DNA of 64,000 nt from Streptomyces solicavernae (GTDB taxonomy: Bacteria > Actinomycetota > Actinomycetes > Streptomycetales > Streptomycetaceae), in assembly GCF_029968095.1 (NCBI RefSeq), contig NZ_JASCIR010000019.1, positions 1 to 64,000 on the forward strand. Direction: 5' to 3'. This document shows, piece by piece, positions 59,335-64,000 of this stretch; position 1 is the first letter of the stretch; every line of letters starts with the position of its first letter. The notes under the pieces are model-generated. The model was not told the origin of the DNA and ran no database searches. It saw nothing but the letters and a program-made list of their open reading frames with translations. Both the position numbers and the translations under genes were made by a program.

Positions 59335-59435
59335 GCAAGCAACAAGGCAAGCAACAAGGCACAAAGCGGGCAAGCAACAAGGCAAGCAACAAGAACCAAG
59401 CGGGGCAACCAACAAGGCGCGCAGCAAGGCACGCA
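59335..59435. repeat. GCAAGCAACAAG repeats upstream of the DMFase-like gene
   Basis: Eight or more 12-bp-based units (AAGCAACAAGGC and variants), AT-richer than the flanks, end at the AAAGGAGG ribosome-binding site of the next gene. Confidence 0.7.
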
Positions 59436-59453
59436 GCAAAGGAGGGGAGCCGT

Positions 59454-60947
59454 ATGGCGGCGCGGCCGATCCGGCGCTGGGAGTCCGGCGCACTCGCGCA
59501 CGGCGTCTCCGACCCCTTCGGCCAGGGGCCGGTGCCCTGGCTGCGCGGCAGTGAGTACTACTTCGGCGACACCGGCAAGGTCGTCCCCTGGTACGTGGAC
59601 CTCGCCTCCGACCCCTCCGACCCCTCCGACCCCTCCGCCCCCGACCCGGCCGCCCCCGCTGGCCCCCGCACCGCCGACGACGTGCACCGCCAGATCAAGG
59701 GCTTCACCTCGACCGGAGCGGTGGCGCCGGGGGAGGCGATCGACTTCCATGTGACGGTCGACCCGCCGCAGGAGTTCGGCGTCGACGTCTACCGCATCGG
59801 GCACTACGCGGGCGACGGAGCCGCGAAGATCACCACCAGCCCGCGCCTCTCCGGCATCGTCCAGCCGCCCCCGCTCGCCGCGGACCGCACGGTCTCCTGC
59901 CACCACTGGTGGCTCTCCTGGCGCCTGCAGATCCCGAGCTACTGGAACGTCGGGGCGTACGTGGCGGTCCTCACCACCGCCGACGGTTACCGCTCGCACA
60001 TCCCCTTCACCGTCCGCGACGACCGCGCCGCCGACCTGCTCCTGCTGCTCCCGGACGTGACCTGGCAGGCGTACAACCTCTACCCGGAGGACGGCAGGAC
60101 CGGCGCCAGCCTCTACCACGCCTGGGACGAGGAGGGGCGGCTGCTCGGCGAGAGCGAGGCGGCGGTCACGGTCTCCTTCGACCGGCCGTACGCGGGCGCG
60201 GGCTTGCCCCTGCACGTAGGCCACGCGTACGACTTCATCCGCTGGGCCGAGCGGTACGGATACGACCTGGCGTACGCCGACACCCGCGACCTGCACGCGG
60301 GCCGCATCGACCCGGCCCGGTACCGCGGCCTGGTGTTCCCCGGGCACGACGAGTACTGGTCGGTGCCCATGCGCCGCACCGCCGAGCAGGCCAGGGACGG
60401 CGGCACCTCGCTGGTCTTCCTCTCCGCCAACACCCTGTACTGGCAGGTGGAGTTGAGCCCGTCCCCGTCCGGCGTGCCCGACCGCCTGCTGACCTGCCGA
60501 AAACGCAGAGGCCCCGGCCGGCCCGCCCGGTGGCGCGAGGTGGACCGGGCCGAGCAGCAGCTGCTCGGCATCCAGTACGCGGGCCGTGTACCCGAACCGT
60601 CCCCGCTGGTCGTGCGCAACGCCGAGCACTGGCTGTGGGAGGCGACCGGGGCGCAGGAGGGCGACGAGCTGGACGGCCTGGTCGCGGGCGAGGCCGACCG
60701 CTACTTCCCACGGACCCGCCTCCCCGAGCACCGTGGCCGCATCCTCCTCGCCCACTCCCCGTACGAGGACGGCGAAGGCGCCCGGCGCCACCAGGAGACC
60801 TCGCTCTACCGCGCCCCCTCCGGCGCCCTGGTCTTCGCCTCCGGCACCTTCGCCTGGTCCCCGGCCCTGGACCGCCCCGGCCATGTCGACCCGCGCATCC
60901 AGCGCGCCACGGCCAACCTCCTCGACCGCATCTGCAAACGCGACTGA
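59454..60947 (+). CDS. N,N-dimethylformamidase beta-like domain protein (497 aa)
   Basis: The protein resembles the DMFase large-subunit-like domain family: IDFHVTVDPPQEFGVDVYRI, GHYAGDGAAKI, LLLLLPDVTWQAYNLY, YDLAYADTRDLHAGRIDPAR and FPGHDEYWSVPMRRTAEQAR. The substrate in streptomycetes is unknown. Despite the family's use of signals elsewhere, no signal peptide is seen here. AAAGGAGG before ATG 59454 fixes the start. A DPSDPSDPS repeat lies at residues about 52-62. Confidence 0.85.
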   Translation: MAARPIRRWESGALAHGVSDPFGQGPVPWLRGSEYYFGDTGKVVPWYVDLASDPSDPSDPSAPDPAAPAGPRTADDVHRQIKGFTSTGAVAPGEAIDFHVTVDPPQEFGVDVYRIGHYAGDGAAKITTSPRLSGIVQPPPLAADRTVSCHHWWLSWRLQIPSYWNVGAYVAVLTTADGYRSHIPFTVRDDRAADLLLLLPDVTWQAYNLYPEDGRTGASLYHAWDEEGRLLGESEAAVTVSFDRPYAGAGLPLHVGHAYDFIRWAERYGYDLAYADTRDLHAGRIDPARYRGLVFPGHDEYWSVPMRRTAEQARDGGTSLVFLSANTLYWQVELSPSPSGVPDRLLTCRKRRGPGRPARWREVDRAEQQLLGIQYAGRVPEPSPLVVRNAEHWLWEATGAQEGDELDGLVAGEADRYFPRTRLPEHRGRILLAHSPYEDGEGARRHQETSLYRAPSGALVFASGTFAWSPALDRPGHVDPRIQRATANLLDRICKRD

Positions 60948-60954
60948 AGCCCGC

Positions 60955-61130
60955 GCCCACCCACACCCGGCCCACGTGCCCACCCACGCCCGGCCCCACG
61001 CCCGGCCCCACGCCCGGCCCCACGCCCGGCCCCACGCCCGGGGCCCCACACCCCGCCCCACGCCCACCCACAACCCACACCCACGCCACCTCCCGCCCAA
61101 GCCCGCCCAAGCCCGCCCCGCCCCCTGGCC
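60955..61130. repeat. CCCACGCCCGGCC tandem array before purC
   Basis: About five 13-14-bp CCCACGCCCGG(C)CC units, then CCACACCC and AAGCCCGCCC units, in the 244-bp gap between the DMFase-like gene and purC. No gene is present; the purC promoter should lie at about 61130-61185. Confidence 0.75.
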
Positions 61131-61191
61131 GAAACCAGCCCCCGCGTACGGGAGAATGCGGAGTACTTGGCCAAAACCACGGGGAGGAACC

Positions 61192-62088
61192 GTGTCCGGA
61201 TTCGTTGAAAAGCCCGAGCCGATCGAGGTTCCGGGTCTGGTGCATCTGCACACCGGCAAGGTGCGCGAGCTGTACCAGAACGAGGCGGGCGACCTCGTGA
61301 TGGTCGCCAGCGACCGCCTGTCCGCGTACGACTGGGTGCTGCCCAGCGAGATCCCCGACAAGGGGCGTGTGCTCACGCAGCTGTCGCTGTGGTGGTTCGA
61401 CCAGCTCACCGACCTCGTGCCGAACCACGTGCTCTCCACGGAGCTGCCCGAGGGCGCCCCGGCCGACTGGGCGGGCCGCACCCTGGTCTGCAAGTCGTTG
61501 CAGATGGTCCCGGTGGAGTGCGTCGCGCGCGGCTATCTGACGGGTTCGGGACTCGTCGAGTACGAGCAGTCCCGCACCGTGTGCGGCCTCGCCCTGCCCG
61601 AGGGCCTGGTCGACGGCTCCGAGCTGCCCGCGCCGATCTTCACGCCCGCCACGAAGGCCGAGGTCGGCGAGCACGACGAGAACGTCAGCTACGAGGAGGT
61701 GGCCCGCCAGGTCGGCGTCGAGACCGCCGCCCAGCTGCGCCAGACCACCCTCGCCGTGTACGGCAGGGCCCGCGACATCGCCCGGGACCGCGGCATCCTG
61801 CTCGCGGACACCAAGTTCGAGTTCGGCTTCGACGGGGCGGAGTTGGTGATCGCCGACGAGGTGCTGACGCCGGACTCCTCCCGCTTCTGGCCGGCCGCGA
61901 CCTGGGAGCCGGGCCGTGCGCAGCCCTCGTACGACAAGCAGTACGTCCGGGACTGGCTGACCTCCCCGGCCTCCGGCTGGGACCGCAGGAGCGAGCAGCC
62001 GCCGCCCGCGCTGCCCGCCGAGGTGGTGGAGCGGACCCGCGGCAAGTACATCGAGGCGTACGAGAAGCTGACCGGCACCAGCTGGTAG
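61192..62088 (+). CDS. purC: Phosphoribosylaminoimidazole-succinocarboxamide synthase (298 aa)
   Basis: SAICAR synthetase of purine synthesis: HLHTGKVRELYQ, MVASDRLSAYDWVLPSEIPD, LVCKSLQMVPVECVARGYLT and ADTKFEFGFDGAELVIADEV with WPAATWEPG. GTG 61192 has GGGGAGG upstream. Length is normal. Confidence 0.97.
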   Translation: MSGFVEKPEPIEVPGLVHLHTGKVRELYQNEAGDLVMVASDRLSAYDWVLPSEIPDKGRVLTQLSLWWFDQLTDLVPNHVLSTELPEGAPADWAGRTLVCKSLQMVPVECVARGYLTGSGLVEYEQSRTVCGLALPEGLVDGSELPAPIFTPATKAEVGEHDENVSYEEVARQVGVETAAQLRQTTLAVYGRARDIARDRGILLADTKFEFGFDGAELVIADEVLTPDSSRFWPAATWEPGRAQPSYDKQYVRDWLTSPASGWDRRSEQPPPALPAEVVERTRGKYIEAYEKLTGTSW

Positions 62089-62104
62089 CGGAGAAGCTGC
62101 CCGG

Positions 62105-62205
62105 CACCACCAGCAGCGGACACGAGCCGCCACGAGCGGACATGGGCCGCCACGAGCGGACACGAGCCGCCACGAGCGGACACGAGCCGCCACGAGCGGA
62201 CACGA
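62105..62205. repeat. CACGAGCGGACACGAGCCGC array
   Basis: Four units of 20-21 bp (GCCACGAGCGGACA(C/T)GAGC/GGGCC type) directly after purC, just before the terminator. Confidence 0.75.
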
Positions 62206-62239
62206 CGAAGCCCCCGGGCCGATGGCGCCGGGGGCTTCG
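62206..62239. terminator. Terminator shared by purC and tRNA-Gly
   Basis: A 12-bp stem (CGAAGCCCCCGG, 62206-62217, with 62228-62239) extended by an inner GCC/GGC stem, between the convergent purC and tRNA-Gly genes. Confidence 0.8.
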
Positions 62240-62242
62240 ATC

Positions 62243-62318
62243 TGGAGCGGACGACCAGGTTCGAACTGGCGACCTCAACCTTGGCAAGGTTGCGCTCTAC
62301 CAACTGAGCTACGTCCGC
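62243..62318 (-). tRNA. tRNA-Gly(GCC)
   Basis: Acceptor GCGGACG/CGTCCGC, D-arm AGCTCAGTTGGTAGAGC, anticodon stem CAACC/GGTTG around TTGCCAA (anticodon GCC), T-arm CCAGTTCGAACCTGG. CCA is encoded at 62245-62243. Confidence 0.96.
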
Positions 62319-62347
62319 AAGGCGTGCACCGCGTCGGTGCACCTCCA

Positions 62348-62959
62348 CTATAGCCAACCTCGCTCGCGTGCGATGCGCACTGCCGCATGTCGGTTTTCGG
62401 CGGACAGCTTCGAGACGGCCGAGGAGAGGTAGTTGCGGACCGTTCCCTGCGAGAGCGCGGCCCGCTCCGCGATCTCCGCGACGGGCGCCCCGTCGGCCGC
62501 GAATTCGAGCACTTCGGCCTCCCGCGCGGTCAGCGGGGAGTCCCCGGAGGCGATCGCGTCGGCCGCCAACTCCGGGTCCACATAACGGTTTCCGGCGTGC
62601 ACGGTGCGGATGATCTCGGCGAGCCGCTGGGCGCTGACGGTCTTCGGCACGAAGCCGCGCACGCCCGCCGCGAGGGCCCGTTTGAGGTGCCCGGGGCGGC
62701 CGTGGCTGGTCACGATCATGGTCCGGCAGCCGGGGAGTTCGGACCGCAGGGATGTGGCCACACTCACACCGTCGGCGCCCGGCATCTGCAGATCGAGGAC
62801 CGCGACGTCCGGCCGGTGCGCCCGCGCCATGGCGAGCGCCTCGGGCCCCGAGGCGGCCTCGGCGATCACGCTCAGGTCGTCCTCAAGCGCGAGCAGTGCG
62901 GCGAGCGCGCCCCGGATCAGATGCTCGTCGTCGGCGAGCAGTACGCGTACGGCGGTCAC
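62348..62959 (-). CDS. NarL/DesR-type response regulator (203 aa)
   Basis: Receiver with acidic pair LLADDEHLIRG, phosphoacceptor in VAVLDLQMPGADG and the Lys in GFVPKTVSAQRLAE. The C-terminal LuxR-type helix-turn-helix is SPLTAREAEVLEFAADGAPV, IAERAALSQGTVRNYLSSAV. GTG 62959 overlaps the kinase stop as GTGA, so it is coupled to the kinase upstream. The pair resembles DesK-DesR-like systems of streptomycetes; the signal is unknown. Confidence 0.93.
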   Translation of the reverse strand: MTAVRVLLADDEHLIRGALAALLALEDDLSVIAEAASGPEALAMARAHRPDVAVLDLQMPGADGVSVATSLRSELPGCRTMIVTSHGRPGHLKRALAAGVRGFVPKTVSAQRLAEIIRTVHAGNRYVDPELAADAIASGDSPLTAREAEVLEFAADGAPVAEIAERAALSQGTVRNYLSSAVSKLSAENRHAAVRIARERGWL

Positions 62960-64000
62960 CGGGCTTCCTCTCGTACGGATCTCTCATCGGCGCCCGTGGT
63001 CAGGGGGACCTGGGCCGTCAGGCGGAAGTGGCCGTCCCCGGTCGGGCCCGCCGCCAGGACGCCGGCCACGCCGGAGAGCCGCTCGCGCAGGCCGACGAGG
63101 CCCGAGCCGGACGCCGGGGAGGGGGCGGCCGGCGGCCGTACGCCGTCGTTCTCGACCGTCAGGACCGCCGTGCGGGAGTCGCCGCAGGTCACGCGCAGGG
63201 CGACCGTGCAGCGCTCCGCGTCGCCGTGCCGCAGCACGTTCGTGGCCGCCTCCCGGACGACCCAGCCGAGCGCCGCGTGCACGGCGGGCGGCAGCTCGTC
63301 CGCGGCCTGCGCGCCGAGCACCCGGCAGTCGATCCCGGCGGCCTTCAACACGCCCTGCGCACCGACCAGTTCGGCCCCGAGTCCGGCCTCGCGGTAGCCG
63401 CGTACGACCTCGCGGACCTCGCGCTGGGACTCCTGGGCGATCCGCTGGACCTCGACCATCTGCTCCACCGCCTCGGGCCGGCCGCGCCGGGCCAGCTGCA
63501 CGGCGAGCTCGCTCTTGAGGGCGACCACGGCGAGGTTGCGGCCGAGCACGTCGTGCAGATCGCGCCCGAACCGCAGCCGCTCCTCGGCGACGGCGAGGCG
63601 GGTCTCGATGTCGCGGGCCTCGCGCAGCTGGTACATCACCCCGAGCACCCAGGCCGAGCAGCGCACCGTCATCGCCATCCAGCCGCCCGCGAAGGTGAGC
63701 GCGATCAGCGCGGCCACCATCAGTGGAACGCTCCCGCTGATCAGCCACACGGCCGCGCACAGCGCCGCGTTCAGCGCGAGGATCCGCCGTACGCCCGTGC
63801 GGACGGGGACGAGCACGGCGTACCCGCAGAGGAACGGCATGGTGGCGCAGCCGAGGGCCGTGGTCAGCATCGGGTACTCGGTCATGCCGGTGAACGCCCC
63901 GAGCGCCAGCAGGCCCACGAGCAGCGCGCCGGTGAGCGCGGCGCCCATCCGCACCTCCCGGCGGGGCATGTCGCCCACGCCCAAGTAGTGCAGGAACGCC
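62956..64000 (-). CDS. DesK-like sensor histidine kinase, 5' end beyond the window
   Basis: A HisKA_3-type kinase: dimerisation and phosphoacceptor segment RFGRDLHDVLGRNLAVVALK, and ATPase region with WVVREAATNVLRHGDAERCT and SGLVGLRERLSGVAG. At least four membrane helices precede them (LTGALLVGLLALGAFTG, LLTTALGCATMPFLCGYAVL and others). The frame is open to the window edge without a convincing start (a TTG at 63984 is weak), so the N-terminus is missing here. Operon with the response regulator. Confidence 0.9.
   Translation of the reverse strand, partial: AFLHYLGVGDMPRREVRMGAALTGALLVGLLALGAFTGMTEYPMLTTALGCATMPFLCGYAVLVPVRTGVRRILALNAALCAAVWLISGSVPLMVAALIALTFAGGWMAMTVRCSAWVLGVMYQLREARDIETRLAVAEERLRFGRDLHDVLGRNLAVVALKSELAVQLARRGRPEAVEQMVEVQRIAQESQREVREVVRGYREAGLGAELVGAQGVLKAAGIDCRVLGAQAADELPPAVHAALGWVVREAATNVLRHGDAERCTVALRVTCGDSRTAVLTVENDGVRPPAAPSPASGSGLVGLRERLSGVAGVLAAGPTGDGHFRLTAQVPLTTGADERSVREEAR

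Noticed and set aside
59220..61493. 757-codon minus frame over the DMFase-like gene
   Set aside because: Shadow frame made of Gly/Arg/Val-rich reverse codons and repeat DNA.

Overview
The window is high-GC actinobacterial DNA and almost certainly comes from a Streptomyces chromosome. The evidence is GC-rich third codon positions, GTG starts, frequent 4-bp stop/start overlaps, and gene neighbours that I recall from the S. coelicolor SCO4034-SCO4073 core interval: sigN-sigF, a tRNA-Ser followed by tadA, upp, tRNA-Ser/ffs/dnaX, purD, purC and a DesR/DesK-like two-component pair. No species can be named from sequence alone. REGION 1 (1-3112) looks like the right-hand end of an integrated element. 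It holds a small gene, an XRE-TPR regulator and a GntR-Nudix fusion protein, and it ends at a 42-nt tRNA-Arg(ACG) 3' half plus that tRNA's own terminator, which is the usual attachment-site scar of an actinomycete integrative element. REGION 2 (3171-12731) carries accessory metabolic and regulatory genes: a DUF2797 protein, a monooxygenase-amidohydrolase pair, an OmpR-type response regulator whose kinase is missing and which is followed by a broken glycosyltransferase, a YceI protein and a MarR-controlled MFS exporter. The YceI protein and the exporter share carboxypeptidase-regulatory-like domains. REGION 3 (12794-16543) has sigN, sigF and small conserved genes with unusual hairpins and repeats between them. 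REGION 4 (about 16750-33527) is a complete class I lanthipeptide cluster laid out as I recall the planosporicin/microbisporicin clusters. The biosynthetic operon lanA-lanB-lanC-T-U-V reads right. An ECF sigma/anti-sigma pair (X, W) and a J-Y-Z-Q-R operon ending in a LuxR-type activator read left, and an E-F immunity transporter lies at the left edge. The precursor resembles planosporicin but has Tyr at core position 6. Three promoters with the same ECF signature (TGAACC-N15-G(A/C)TACGTAC) precede the E-F, J-Z-Q-R and X-W units, which gives the cluster a readable regulatory circuit. REGION 5 (33535-64000) is mostly core genome: tRNA-Ser(CGA), tadA and its partner, upp, tRNA-Ser(GGA), ffs, dnaX, purD, purC, tRNA-Gly and a two-component system. 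Among these are accessory redox enzymes with divergent MarR, TetR and LysR regulators that have clear operators, and decayed genes (a HerA-like helicase and an AraC regulator). A feature of the whole window is the abundance of short tandem repeats, about 40 arrays. Most have units of 9-27 bp and often multiples of 3. They sit in intergenic DNA or in-frame at the ends of coding sequences, giving low-complexity protein tails.
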